Assembly (NCBI GenBank): GCA_910574635.1
Contig: CAJTCG010000019.1
Coordinates: 1 to 62,737, forward strand
Source: Oscillospiraceae bacterium
Lineage (GTDB): Bacteria; Bacillota; Clostridia; Oscillospirales; Oscillospiraceae
Length of the DNA: 62,737 nt
Direction: 5' to 3'
In this document: one piece after another, positions 8,227 through 20,400 of the stretch
Numbering within the stretch: position 1 is the first letter of the stretch
Layout: each line of letters starts with the position of its first letter
Notes under the pieces: generated by a model
Told to the model about the DNA's origin: nothing
The model's input: the letters and a program-made list of their open reading frames with translations, nothing else
Databases searched by the model: none
Program-made: the position numbers and the translations under genes

Positions 8227-11205
8227 GTGGCAGACAAAAAGCCCAGCAACCGGGAACGGATCAAGGAAATCGTCACCGGGATTGAGGCAAACATACAGGA
8301 CCTGTTCCAGAGCGATAAATTTGCGGACTATCTCCGCACCATGTCCCGGTTTCACAGCTATTCCTATAACAATACCATCCTCATCCATATGCAGATGCCC
8401 AGCGCCACCCATGTGGCCGGATTCAACAAGTGGAAAAATCAGTTTGGCCGTCATGTGAAAAAGGGAGAAAAGGGCCTGACCATCATCGCCCCCACGCCGT
8501 TCAAAAAGCGTATTGAGGAAATGAAGCTGGACCCGGATACCAGAGCGCCGGTATTGGACCATGACGGAAATGTTATCATGGAGGAACGGGAAGTCGAGAT
8601 TCCCCTGTTCCGCCCGGTCAAGGTGTTCGATGTGAGCCAGACCGAGGGCAGGCCCCTCCCCAGCCTTGTTTCCAGCCTGACCGGGGATGTGCAGCAGTAC
8701 GAGGCGTTCATGGAGGCCCTGCGGCGCACATCCCCGGTGTCGATCATGTTCAAGCCGCTACGGGAGGGCCTGGACGGGTTTCTGAGCCTGAACGATCAGA
8801 CTATCACCATCCGGGAGGGCATGAGCCAGGTGCAGACGGTGTGCGCCGCCGTCCATGAGATCACCCACGCTATGCTTCACAACCGGGAACAGGACCAGAT
8901 CACCGCCACTGCCGGAAATACGGACCAGGAGCCGCCTAAGCCGAAGGATAAAAACACCAGAGAGGTGGAGGCCGAGAGCGTCTCCTATACGGTCTGCCAG
9001 TATTACGGCATCGAGACCAGCGCCAACAGCCTGGGCTACATCGCCACATGGTCCAAGGATAAGGCCCTGCCGGAGCTGAAGGCCAGTCTGGAGACCATCT
9101 CCAAGACCGCCAATATCCTCATCACCAGCATTGACCGCCATTTTCAGGAGATTTGCAAGGAACAGGGCATTGACCTGACCGCCCAGCAGCCGGAACAGGA
9201 CGCGCCCTCTGCCGCGCCCGACACCCTGGAGCAGTTCGCCGCTGATTTATACGATTTTATGGATCGGCTTCATCAGGAGGGAGTTCTGAAACACCCGTTT
9301 ACCCAGGACCCCAGGGAGCGGTCCATCGCTGACCTTGTGATTGAAATGCGGAAAGGTTATTTTGAAGGTGTGCGCGGCCCGCTGAACTATTTGATCGAAC
9401 ATACTGACTTGATACTTACCGACTTGACAAAAGCCAAAACGCTGCTGGCAAGGCTGGATGGGCTGGTCCAGACGCAGGACGCGCCAGCGGCGGAGCTACC
9501 GCCTGACACCCCGGAGCGGTTCATCAGCGATATGCTGGATATGCTGGACCATCTGTATCAGGCGGGGCTTATCAAAAAGAATTTTCCCCCTGACAACCGG
9601 GAACAGACCAAGGCAAATCTGGTCCGCACCCTGCATATCAACCCTTCCATCGTCCGGGCCACTCTGGAGCAGTTCGTCCAACAAAACACCGGCGCGGCGG
9701 AGGCAAAGGTTATGCTGGACCGGCTGGATGGGCTGGTTCAGTCCGTGCCGCTGAAAGAATACGTCTACAAAATGGAGGCCAATCCCCGGACTGTGGGCGC
9801 AATCGACCAGCAGTTTATCCAGGCATATGAGAGAACGGCGCAAGGGACCTTAAAGCCGGATCGGGTGCTGTTTTTCGGCACGGCTGATAAATGCGCCGGT
9901 ATTCTGAAAAAGCTGCAATCCGGCGAATTGAAACCGGATGATTTTTTCCAACCTGGCACAGCCAGAATCAGTCATTACAAAACCAAAGACGGCGCGGAGC
10001 TGGATGCTTTTGTAGGGCCAGATGATAAGGTATATATGGGTAGGCGCGACCACTATGACAATCGCAGCCATTACCTCAATGCGGACAAGTCCTTGCTGTA
10101 CCTCTCCAATAATACGGTGATGTTCGATTTTGTCTCCGGGAGCAGCTATGCCGCTACCCAGGCGGAGCTGCTGGCCCAGGGCTGTTTTACGATGGAGGAC
10201 TATGCCGAGTTTGATGCCCTGCGTGTTGGCGTGCTGGCACAATTTGAGCAGGTCGGGCAACTGTTGTTCGCCGGGGAGCCGTTCAGCTTCATCCAGCCGG
10301 ATGCGGCAGAAGTGGAACAACAGCCCCCGCCTGCCCCGGAACCGCTGGCACAGGCGGATGAAGCCTTGCGGGACAACACTCTGGACGAGTACCCCCTGCC
10401 GGACCCAGCCTTTCCCGCTGACGAGCTGGAACAGAACTACGGCTATGCAGGCGGCGATCTGCTGCCTCTGTCCAGAGAACGGGCGGTGGAACTGCTGGAG
10501 CAGGATTTGACCGTTTATATGATGGAGTCTGGCGAAAATCCCGCTATGGTCTTTGACCGGGACGATCTCGTGGAGCAGCCGGATGGCATGATGTTTGCCG
10601 TTCCCCGCAAGGAATGGGAGGAAAGCCCGGAATTTCACCAGTGCATTGTGGACCGGCTGAATCACCAGAAGGAACGGGAACGGGCCTTTCTCGACTATGG
10701 CGGGGACTGCTTTGCCATTTATCAGATAAAGGACGGCGCTGAACAACGCGATCTCCGCTTTATGAACATGGACTGGCTGATGTCCAAGGGGCTAACTGTT
10801 GAACGTGGCAATTACGATCTGGTCTATACGGGAGAACTGGCACCGGGGCTGGGGTCCAGCGCCCTGGAAAAGCTGTGGGAAAGATTCAACACCGATTACC
10901 CGGCAGATTATCACCGCCCCTCCATGTCCGTCAGCGACATCATTGCCGTCAAGCAGGACGGTGTGGTATCCTGCCATTACTGCGACAGCTTCGGCTTTGA
11001 GCAGTTGACGGACTTCATCAGCCAGAAGCCCACGGTGGCCGAGCTGGAGGCCCAGGTCAAGGCGGGACAGACCATTTCCCTGACGGATTTGGCGGATACT
11101 GTCCACCGGGAAAAGAAAAAATCCGTTGTGGCCCAGCTCAAAAACCAGCCAGCCCAGGAACGAAAAAAGACAGCGCCCAAAAAGAGCGCGGAAAAGGAGC
11201 GGTAA
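8227..11205 (+). CDS. ArdC-N / metallopeptidase / YodL multidomain protein
   Basis: This 992-residue protein starts with an ArdC-type single-strand DNA-binding domain (about 1-110, NRERIKEIVTGIEANIQ). A zinc metallopeptidase-like region follows with HEITHAML (about residue 209), then two similar helical segments (about 335-415 and 425-505). A central domain (about 515-660) precedes a C-terminal YodL-like domain containing SMSVSDIIAV (about 900-950). ArdC proteins protect incoming single-stranded DNA from host restriction, so an early function in the recipient is likely. The GTG at 8227 follows AAGGAG at the right distance; an upstream in-frame GTG at 8191 lies in the hairpin and is rejected. 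Confidence 0.8.
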   Translation: MADKKPSNRERIKEIVTGIEANIQDLFQSDKFADYLRTMSRFHSYSYNNTILIHMQMPSATHVAGFNKWKNQFGRHVKKGEKGLTIIAPTPFKKRIEEMKLDPDTRAPVLDHDGNVIMEEREVEIPLFRPVKVFDVSQTEGRPLPSLVSSLTGDVQQYEAFMEALRRTSPVSIMFKPLREGLDGFLSLNDQTITIREGMSQVQTVCAAVHEITHAMLHNREQDQITATAGNTDQEPPKPKDKNTREVEAESVSYTVCQYYGIETSANSLGYIATWSKDKALPELKASLETISKTANILITSIDRHFQEICKEQGIDLTAQQPEQDAPSAAPDTLEQFAADLYDFMDRLHQEGVLKHPFTQDPRERSIADLVIEMRKGYFEGVRGPLNYLIEHTDLILTDLTKAKTLLARLDGLVQTQDAPAAELPPDTPERFISDMLDMLDHLYQAGLIKKNFPPDNREQTKANLVRTLHINPSIVRATLEQFVQQNTGAAEAKVMLDRLDGLVQSVPLKEYVYKMEANPRTVGAIDQQFIQAYERTAQGTLKPDRVLFFGTADKCAGILKKLQSGELKPDDFFQPGTARISHYKTKDGAELDAFVGPDDKVYMGRRDHYDNRSHYLNADKSLLYLSNNTVMFDFVSGSSYAATQAELLAQGCFTMEDYAEFDALRVGVLAQFEQVGQLLFAGEPFSFIQPDAAEVEQQPPPAPEPLAQADEALRDNTLDEYPLPDPAFPADELEQNYGYAGGDLLPLSRERAVELLEQDLTVYMMESGENPAMVFDRDDLVEQPDGMMFAVPRKEWEESPEFHQCIVDRLNHQKERERAFLDYGGDCFAIYQIKDGAEQRDLRFMNMDWLMSKGLTVERGNYDLVYTGELAPGLGSSALEKLWERFNTDYPADYHRPSMSVSDIIAVKQDGVVSCHYCDSFGFEQLTDFISQKPTVAELEAQVKAGQTISLTDLADTVHREKKKSVVAQLKNQPAQERKKTAPKKSAEKER

Positions 11206-11209
11206 GGAA

Positions 11210-11455
11210 ATGAACGATTTTACATTTGAGGAACAGAATCTACTGTGCATCTACAACGGCGCTGGTGGTGGCATCCGTGCAGGCGTGATCGCCGCCCTCA
11301 CCGAGATGCGGGGCTATCTGGAGCCGGACGAGGACGAGCTGCGGACGCTGACGGACAGCGCCCTTTCCAAGCTGGGACGCATGACCGATGCGGAGTTTGC
11401 TGCCCTGGACCTGTTCCCGGACTTTGAGACGGAGGACCCTGCCTATGGCAAGTAA
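11210..11455 (+). CDS. Transposon-transfer assisting protein (TTRAP-like)
   Basis: This 81-residue acidic protein (MNDFTFEEQNLLCIYN start) matches the TTRAP pattern found just before the giant methylase-helicase in Tn1549-type elements. It overlaps the next gene by 11 bases. The family name refers to its location in transposons; no biochemical role is known. Confidence 0.75.
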   Translation: MNDFTFEEQNLLCIYNGAGGGIRAGVIAALTEMRGYLEPDEDELRTLTDSALSKLGRMTDAEFAALDLFPDFETEDPAYGK

Positions 11456-14400
11456 GCTCCAAGCCTATGCACAAATGGCCGACCACGCCGCCCACCAGAT
11501 CACCGGCAGCTATCAGGAATGGACGGCCTTTCTCGCCACAGTAGGCCGTCTCTATAAATATCCGTACCCTGAACAGCTCCTGATCCACGCCCAGCGGCCC
11601 AACGCCACCGCCTGCGCGGAATATGATTTCTGGAATCAGCGGATGCGCCGGTATGTGCGGCGGGGCGCTACGGGCATCGCCATCATCGACAACAGCGGCA
11701 GCAGGCCGTTTTTGCGCTATGTGTTCGATGTGGCTGACACCGGCGGCGGAGAGGAAACCCGGCCCAAGCTGTGGAAGTACCGGGAGGAATATCAGGACAC
11801 GGTATCGGCGGCGCTGGAGCAGCGGTTTGACGTGTCCGGCAACGACCTCGTGGAACAGTTTGAGAGGATCGCCGCCCAGCTTGCGGCGGAATATTGGGAC
11901 GATCACCAGCAGGACATCCTCCGCATCGTTGACGGCAGCTTTTTGGAGGAGTATGATGAGTTCAACATCGGAGCGCAGTTCCGAAACGCCGCCGCCGTCA
12001 GCATCGCATACACCCTTATGTCCCGCTGCGGCCTGGAGCCGGAAAACTACTTTGAGCATGAGGATTTTTTAAGCATTTTCGACTTCAATACCCCGGACAC
12101 CATCACGGAGCTGGGTACGGCGGTCAGTCAGGGGAGCGAGGCGGTGCTGCGGCAGATCGAAGTCACCATCAAAAAATATGAGCGGGAAAAATCCGCAGAA
12201 AGGAACGCCGAACATGGAGAACAATCTGACCTACACCCAAGTGGGGGACTTCCTGATTCCCAATCTGGCCCTGCCGGAACAGCCGGACCGGGACCTGGGG
12301 AAATACGGGAGGATGCGCCGGACGTACCTGAAGGAGCATCGTCCGGGGCTGTTCAACCGCATGACGCTGACCGGGACCCTGTTCAGCCACCTGTTGGAGA
12401 TCGAGGACGCGGCGAACAGCCGTCTGGAGCAGATGATGCCGCAGTTGGCGAAAGCGGCGGGGGCAACGGAGCAGTTGAAAGCCAGCGATCAGATGAAGTG
12501 GGTGGGACTGATGAACACCTGCAAGGCACAGGCGGAGGAAGTTATCATGTCGGAGCTGATTTACAGCTAAGTTTTATGCCCCCGGAAATCCCGTCCCAGC
12601 GGGAGCAGATGGAGACCATTCGAGAAGCAGAGAGCGCGGACGCGCCCTCTGCTTCTTCCATTTCCCAGGCAGAAATTGACACGATTCTGCGGCAGTATTC
12701 GGGCAGGCTGCGGATTTTCACCATGTATCAGCGGAACATTTCTGCCAAAGACGCGGTTGCTGCGCTCAAACAGGAATATGGATATTCCGGCGGCAATCAT
12801 ACATTCCTGGATGGCGCATCGGGTATCACTGATTACCGCCCTGACACCGGGTTGAGATTGGTGCGCTACCATCCAAGGACGGAAGTTACGGTGAAGTGGC
12901 CCGCTGTGGAAAAACGTATTCGCCAGCTCATCCAGGAGGGCAGTTACCTTACGCCGGAGGAATTGGAGAAGTACCAGAGCGACCACTTGGAACAGCTCCC
13001 AGCCCTGGAGATCACCCAGGCTGACATCGACGCACAACTCCGATTTGAAGCGCCGCTTCATTTCCAAAATCTGCGGATTTATGAAATCTATCAGCAGAAT
13101 TTGAGCGTTGAGGACACGGTGGGCGCGGTCAGTGCAGCGTTTGGCCGTGTTGCCGCAGGGCATAAGCTGCCGGATGGGACACAGGGATGGGTGGATTATC
13201 GCCCTGATGTTGGCATCACAATACAGAAAAACGGCGAGGACAAAGAGACTGCGGAAGTCACTATATCCTGGTCTGACGCTGAAAAACGGCTGCGGCAGTT
13301 GATTGAAGAAGGCCGATACCTGACCCCGGAGGAATTGGAGCAATACCGGCAAACGCACCCGGAGCAGACGCAAACGGCATCAGCCCCGGAAATGGAACGT
13401 CCCACTCATGTACCGGGGGCCACACCGCCTATTCCTGCCACAATACCACCGAGAGAAATCACCCAGGCCGACATAGACGCCGCTCTCCAGGAGTGGAACG
13501 GTGATATTGCCAGCAAGCGTCGGGTCCAGCAGTACATGACCGGCCATGCCCGTGACCGGGACACGGCGGAGTGGCTGAAAAATGAGTACGGCGATAGTCT
13601 CCCTGCGTTTCCTGTTACGGTAGAGGGTGCGGCCACCGATCTGCCCTGGACAAAAGTACAGCGCTGCCTTGCCCGTCTGGTAAAGGAGGACAGATTTTTC
13701 ACCGAGAAGGAACTGTACAATTTTGAGGATATAGACGCCGCCGCCATCCGGGAGCATCTGGAACAGGACAGCCCCTCCGAGTTTGTGGAACAGGTCGTGG
13801 CCGATGCGGAACGGCTGGCGGGGCAGGATTCCAGCACCGCGCCTACCATCCGGGAGACCTATAACCGCTATAAACCTATCATCCGGGATTTGGTGCTGGC
13901 AGATGTGGCCTATCAAAACGCCTGCAAAAATTCGGACCGGGAAAACGCGATTATTGAGGGCGATGCGGCAGTCAAACGGACGGCACTCACCATTACAGAG
14001 CCGGAGTTTATGCGTCTGTATCACGATATGCCCGACTTCCGCTACCGGCTGCATCGGGAAATCGTGGACGAAACCTATGCCGCCCTCACCCAGCCCCAGC
14101 AGGAGCAGCAAACCGCCCCGCCCCATGCGATGCCCGATACAACAGGGTATGAGGAAGAAACGCCGCCCTGGGGGACAGAGATAGGCGATCATTCTCCCTG
14201 GGGCAAAGTGCAGATGAGCGATCAGTTTGCAGACGGTGTGTATGAAGTCAGCACCGCCCGTCATGGCGGAATTATGATACGGGAAACGGATGCAAAAAAA
14301 CTGCTTTCGCCCGAAACCTTAGCCGCTGGCGGAACTGAATATGGATGGTGCTACTATGAGGAAGATGAGGCCGCGTCCGTTGTTATCCGTGAATTGCTGG

Positions 14401-17400
14401 ACAGGGGCATCCCCGCAGCACCGCCGTATGTTTGCTGTGAGTTCAGCGAAACGGGCGTTTTTAAGGCCGACAAAATCTATTCTGTCCACGAATTTGACCG
14501 TCTGATGAAGCAGGCGGATGATAAGCGTGTAGCAGGCAAAAAAGCTGCCATTAAAAAATATGGGACAGAACAAAGATGGATTGAATCCAAAGACCCGGAG
14601 TTTGATGAATTTTCCGGCTATGACAAGGTTTCGTTCGTCATTGTTTTGCCGGATGGCGTAAGGGTTTGGGGCCGTCAGGATGTAGGCGATGGCTACGGCG
14701 GACTGCTGGACTACCTCCGTCAAAATGAAAAATATCGTGATATTGTTCCCATTTTGCAGCAGGCCGCAGAGCGGGAACAGGCGGCGGCGCTGCCCCCGGA
14801 CCTCTCTGACCGGCCCGTTACCCGCGAGGGGAACACCATCACCATTGGGAGCGGGGATGCCTCCCATGAGGTTGACATCACCGTTTCTGACGAGGACTGG
14901 CAGAATATCCAGGAAGTCATAGGCGCGGCGGACCAGCCGCCCCACGACCCCTTTGCCCCACCCTACCGTCCGGGCGATATGGTCTATCTGAACAATACCG
15001 CTTTTGAGATCACGGGCATCGGCCTGCTGGATGTGGAACTGCGGGACCCTGCGCTGCCCATCCCTCTTTTCCGCACCGAGAGTAAAGAAAACTTTGAGCG
15101 GCTGCTGCACCAGGATACGCGGAATGGCCGGATCACCAGCTATCTGCCCGCCGACATGAGCCGCGTCAATGATGATTTCCGGGAAGTGCTGACCTCCCAT
15201 CTGATGACGGACCGGGACAAGGGCTACATTTCCGGCTGGCTGCGCTCTGGTGAGAACAACCGTGGAATTGCCCAGCGGCTGTCCCTTGTTTTCGCCAGCC
15301 GCGCCGAGACGGTGACGCTGGAAACCGGGGACATAGCGGACTATTTTACCTCTACCGTCAGTATGGCGGTAGAAATCCAGGACAAATTCGGCACAAAGCT
15401 GTCCCTGTCCTGGGAGGCTGTCGCGCCTATCCTCCGCGCCCTCTGGCTGCAAGAGCTGGACGGCTTTTCCCATGAGCCAGTCCAGCGGGATAGTGTGGAG
15501 CTGGCGGGCCAGCTTACCTATCGAGAGGGAGACAAGGTGGCCTTTGGCTATGGCGACCACGATATTGCCGGGACCATCGAATACATTGGAGACTTGGACG
15601 TGCGCATCCACACCGGGCCATACGCCTGGAGCCATGAGACGGTCAGTCGGGACTTTTTTGAGGACGCTCTGCGCCATGACGAGCGCAACGCCGCCCTCTT
15701 TACCCCGGAGGTCCCGGCCCAGCCAGCGCCGCCCCAGGAGGAACAGCCGGAGGCCCCGCCCCCGGCTGGCGGCACCACAGCGACACCAGGAACCACAACC
15801 CTCTATCCCGGCGATAAAAACGGCCTGCCCTATGATGTTGTCGTTCAGACGCTGCGCTTTGATGAGCCGGAACACGCACAGCCGGAGCAGGCCCCCGCCG
15901 CCGAACAAGATACCGCCGCCGGGAATTTTCGCATCACCGATGACAACCTGGGCGTGGGCGGGCCGAAAGTCAAGTACCGCAGGAACGTGGAGGCCATCCG
16001 CACCTTGCAGCAGATCGAGGCCGAGGGCCGGTCCGCTACTGAAGCAGAACAGGAAGTCCTTTCCCGCTATGTTGGCTGGGGCGGCATCCCGGACGCCTTT
16101 GACCCGGACAAGGCCGAGTGGTCTGCCGAGTATCAGGAGCTGAAAAGCCTGCTGACGGACAGCGAGTACAAATCGGCGCGGGCATCTACCCTCAATGCCC
16201 ATTACTCCAGCCCTCTGGTTATCAAGGCCATCTATGAGACCATCGGGAACATGGGCTTTGAAAAGGGAAACATTCTGGAGCCGTCCTGCGGCGTGGGCAA
16301 CTTTTTCGGCCTGCTGCCGGAGAGCATGGCCGCGTCCAAGCTGTACGGCGTGGAGCTGGACAGCATCACCGGGCGCATCGCCCAGCAGCTCTATCCCAAG
16401 GCCCGTATCACGGTGCGCAGCTACGAAAAAACCGACTTCCCGGACAGCTTTTTCGACCTTGCTATCGGCAACGTGCCGTTTGGTAATTATCCCGTGGTGG
16501 ACCAGCGTTATGACCGGGAGCGGTTTCTGATTCACGATTATTTCTTTGCCAAAACGATTGATAAGGTCCGGGCAGGCGGCGTGATCGCGTTCATTACCTC
16601 CAACGGCATCAGCGGCGGCACGATGGACAAAAAGGACGATCGGGCGCGGCGGTACATGGCGCGGCGGTGCGATCTGCTGGGCGCGGTCCGCCTGCCGGAC
16701 GGCGTTTTCCAGGCCAATGCCGGGACAGATACCTCCATGTCCATCATGTTCCTGCAAAAGCGGGAGATTCCCCTGCGTGAAAATGAGCCTTTGCCGGAAT
16801 GGGTGGAGGCGGAGGTCATTGAACGCCACACCTATGTCGGGCAGGACGGCGAGGAACGCCCCGGCTTTGTGAGCATGAACCGCTATTTCCAGACCCACCC
16901 CGAAATGGTGCTGGGCGATTTAGAGATCACCTCCGGCCCCTATGGACCGCAGTTGGCTTGTAAGTCCCGGAAGGACGAGGACTTTCCCCAGCAGCTCCGC
17001 ACCGCTCTGTCCCACATCCACGGCGAGATCAAGCGTGTCGAGCTGTCCGAACTGGATGAGGAAATCAAGACGGACGCACTGATTCCGGCAGACCCCAATA
17101 TAGAAAAATACTCCTTTGGCGTTGTTGACGGCGAATTATACTACCGGGAAACCTCCATGATGGCAAAGCCCAATCTGAGCGCCACGGCCAGGGGCCGCGT
17201 CATGGGCATGGTGGAGCTGCGGGACTGTGTGCATCGGCTGATCGACCTTCAGATGGAGGACGCCGATGAAATCTCCGTCCAAAAGGAGCGGCAGACCCTC
17301 AACAGCCTGTATGACGCTTTCTCTAAAAAGTACGGCCTTATCAACAATCGGGAGAACGCGCTGGCCTTTTCCGCTGACAGCTCCTATTTTCTGCTCTGCT

Positions 17401-20400
17401 CGTTGGAGATGCTGGACAATGACGGGCGGCTGGAGCGCAAAGCGGATATGTTCACCAAGCGGACCATCAAGCCCCACAGGGCGGTCACTCATGTGGACAC
17501 CGCCAGTGAAGCCCTGGCCGTCTCTATCGGGGAAAAGGCCGGAGTGGATATGTCCTATATGGCCCAGCTCTCCGGGAAAACGGAGGCGGAACTGGAATCG
17601 GAGCTGTCCGGCGTGATTTTCCGGGATATTCAGTGCCAGGGAGACCCCAGCCGCAGGGATTGGTCCCTGGAGGATGTGGACAGCTTTCCCCTTGTTGCCG
17701 CTGATGAATACCTGTCCGGGAACGTGCGGCAGAAACTGCGCGCTGCCAGGGCCATGTTGGACGCGCTGCCCGAAGGGGAAAAACACCGGCTGCGCCCCAA
17801 CGTGGAGGCCCTGGAATCCGCCCAGCCCAAGGACCTGACTGCCTCGGAGATCGACCTGCGCCTGGGGGCCACCTGGCTGGATAAGCGCTATGTCCAGCAG
17901 TTTATGTATGAGCTGTTCAAAACGCCGCCGGTCCAAAAGGGAAAAATCCATGTGAATTTCTCGGAATATACCGGGGAATGGAACATCACCGGCAAAAATA
18001 CTGTAACCGGCTATGATGTTGCCGCCAACACCACCTATGGCACGGACCGGCTCAACGCCTATCACATCCTGGAGGACACTTTGAACCTCCGCGATGTGCG
18101 AATCTATGATACCATCAAGGACCCGGACGGCAAGGAACGCCGCGTTCTGAACCATAACGCCACCACCCTGGCCCAGCAGAAACAGCAGGCCATCAAGGAC
18201 GCTTTTCGGGACTGGATATGGAAAGACCCCCAGCGGCGGCAGACCTTGGAGAAGCAGTACAATGAGCTGTTCAACTCCATCCGGCCCCGCGAGTATGATG
18301 GACGGCATATCGTGTTCGGCGGCATCAACCCGGAGATCACCCTGCGGGAGCATCAGCTCAACGCCATCGCCCATGTGCTGTACGGCGGAAACACGCTGCT
18401 GGCCCATGAGGTCGGCGCGGGCAAAACCTTTGAAATGGTCGCGGCGGCGATGGAGAGCAAACGCCTGGGGCTGTGCCAGAAATCTCTGTTCGCCGTTCCC
18501 AACCACCTGATCGAACAGTGGGCCAGCGAGTTCCTGCGGCTGTACCCCACCGCCAACATCCTCGTTGCATCCAAAAAGGATTTTGAGGGCAGGAACCGTA
18601 AGAAGTTCTGTTCCCGTATCGCCACCGGGAATTATGACGCGATCATCATGGGCCACTCCCAGTTTGAACGTCTCCCCGTCTCCTATGAGCGGCGGGAGCA
18701 GTTGCTCCAGGACCAGATTCTGGAGATTGAACAGGGCATTGAGGAATTGGAGGACAGCGGCGCGGAACGATTCAGCGTCAAGCAGTTGGAGCGCACAAAG
18801 CGTTCCCTGGAGGCCCGTCTGGAAAAGCTCAACAACACCGGCAGAAAGGACAGCTCCGTCACCTTTGAGCAGCTTGGAGTGGACCGTCTCTTTGTAGACG
18901 AGGCACATTCCTATAAAAATTTGTTCCTCTACACAAAAATGCGCAACGTGGCGGGGCTTTCCACCACCGATGCGCAGAAGTCCAGCGATATGCTGCTGAA
19001 ATGCCGCTATATGGACGAGATCACCGGCGGGCGCGGCGTGGTATTCGCCACCGGCACCCCGGTCAGCAATTCCATGACGGAATTATTCACCATGCAGCGG
19101 TATTTGCAGCAGGACCTTCTGGACAAAGGCTTTACCGACAGCCGGGGAAAGCATTACAGCCTGAACCACTTCGATAGCTGGGCCTCCATCTTTGGGGAGA
19201 CGGTGACAAAGGTAGAGCTGGCCCCGGAAGGGAAATACCGCCCCCGGACGCGCTTTGCCAGATTCTACAATCTGCCGGAGTTGATGGCCATGTTCCGGGA
19301 GACCGCCGACATCAAGACCGCCGACCAGCTCAATCTCCCTGTGCCGGAGGTGGAGTATCACACGGAAAAGGCCCTGGCCTCGGAGGAACAGAAGCAGTTG
19401 GTCCAGGAGCTGTCTGACCGCGCCGCCGCCGTCCATGCGGGCCAAGTGAACCCCAAGATCGACAATATGCTGTCGATCACCAATGACGCGCGGAAACTTG
19501 GTCTTGACCAGCGGCTGATTAACCCGCTCTTTCCCGATAATCCGGGCAGTAAGCTCAATATGTGCGTGAAAAACGTGTTCCGCATTTGGGAGGACGGGCA
19601 GGCGGACAAGCTGACCCAGCTCATTTTCTGCGACCTGTCCACCCCGAAAGCCGCTGCCGCCGCCAAGCGGGACAAAACCGCGATGGCGGCGGGAAACAAG
19701 GTGGCGGGCGGGACGGATTTGCACGCCCTGGGCAATCTGCTGGAGGACATCAAGCCGGACGCGCCCTTTTCCGTCTATGAGGACATCCGCAGTAAACTCG
19801 TTGCTATGGGCATCCCGGAGCGGGAGATCGCTTTCATCCACGATGCCAACACCGATGCCAAGAAGAAGGAATTGTTTGCAAAGGTCCGCTCCGGGCGGGT
19901 ACGGGTACTCATGGGCAGCACTTTCAAAATGGGCGCTGGCATGAACGTGCAGGACCGGCTGATTGCCTTGCACGACCTGGACTGCCCCTGGAGGCCGGGA
20001 GATTTGGAGCAGCGCAAGGGCCGCATTGTCCGCCAGGGCAACAAGAATCCCACGGTACACATCTACCGCTATGTCACGGAGGGGACGTTTGATTCCTACC
20101 TCTGGCAGACAGTGGAGAACAAGCAGAAATTCATTTCGCAGATTATGACCTCAAAATCCCCGGTGCGCTCCTGCGAGGACGTGGACGAGACCGCCCTCTC
20201 CTATGCGGAGATCAAGGCCCTGTGCGCGGGAAATCCGCTGATAAAAGAGAAGATGGACCTGGATATTGACGTGGCCCGCCTGCGTCTGCTGAAATCGGAC
20301 CACCAGAGCCATCAGTACCGCATGGAGGACGATCTTCTGAAACGGTTCCCTGAGAAAATCAAGGAAAACGAGGGCTTTATCGCGGGGCTGGAGGCCGACA

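Noticed and set aside
14319..16898. Long minus-strand open frame of about 860 codons
   Set aside because: It is fully antisense to the methylase-helicase gene, whose methylase motifs lie on the plus strand. No family features are seen.
17136..18908. Minus-strand open frame of about 590 codons
   Set aside because: It is an antisense shadow of the helicase part of the giant gene.
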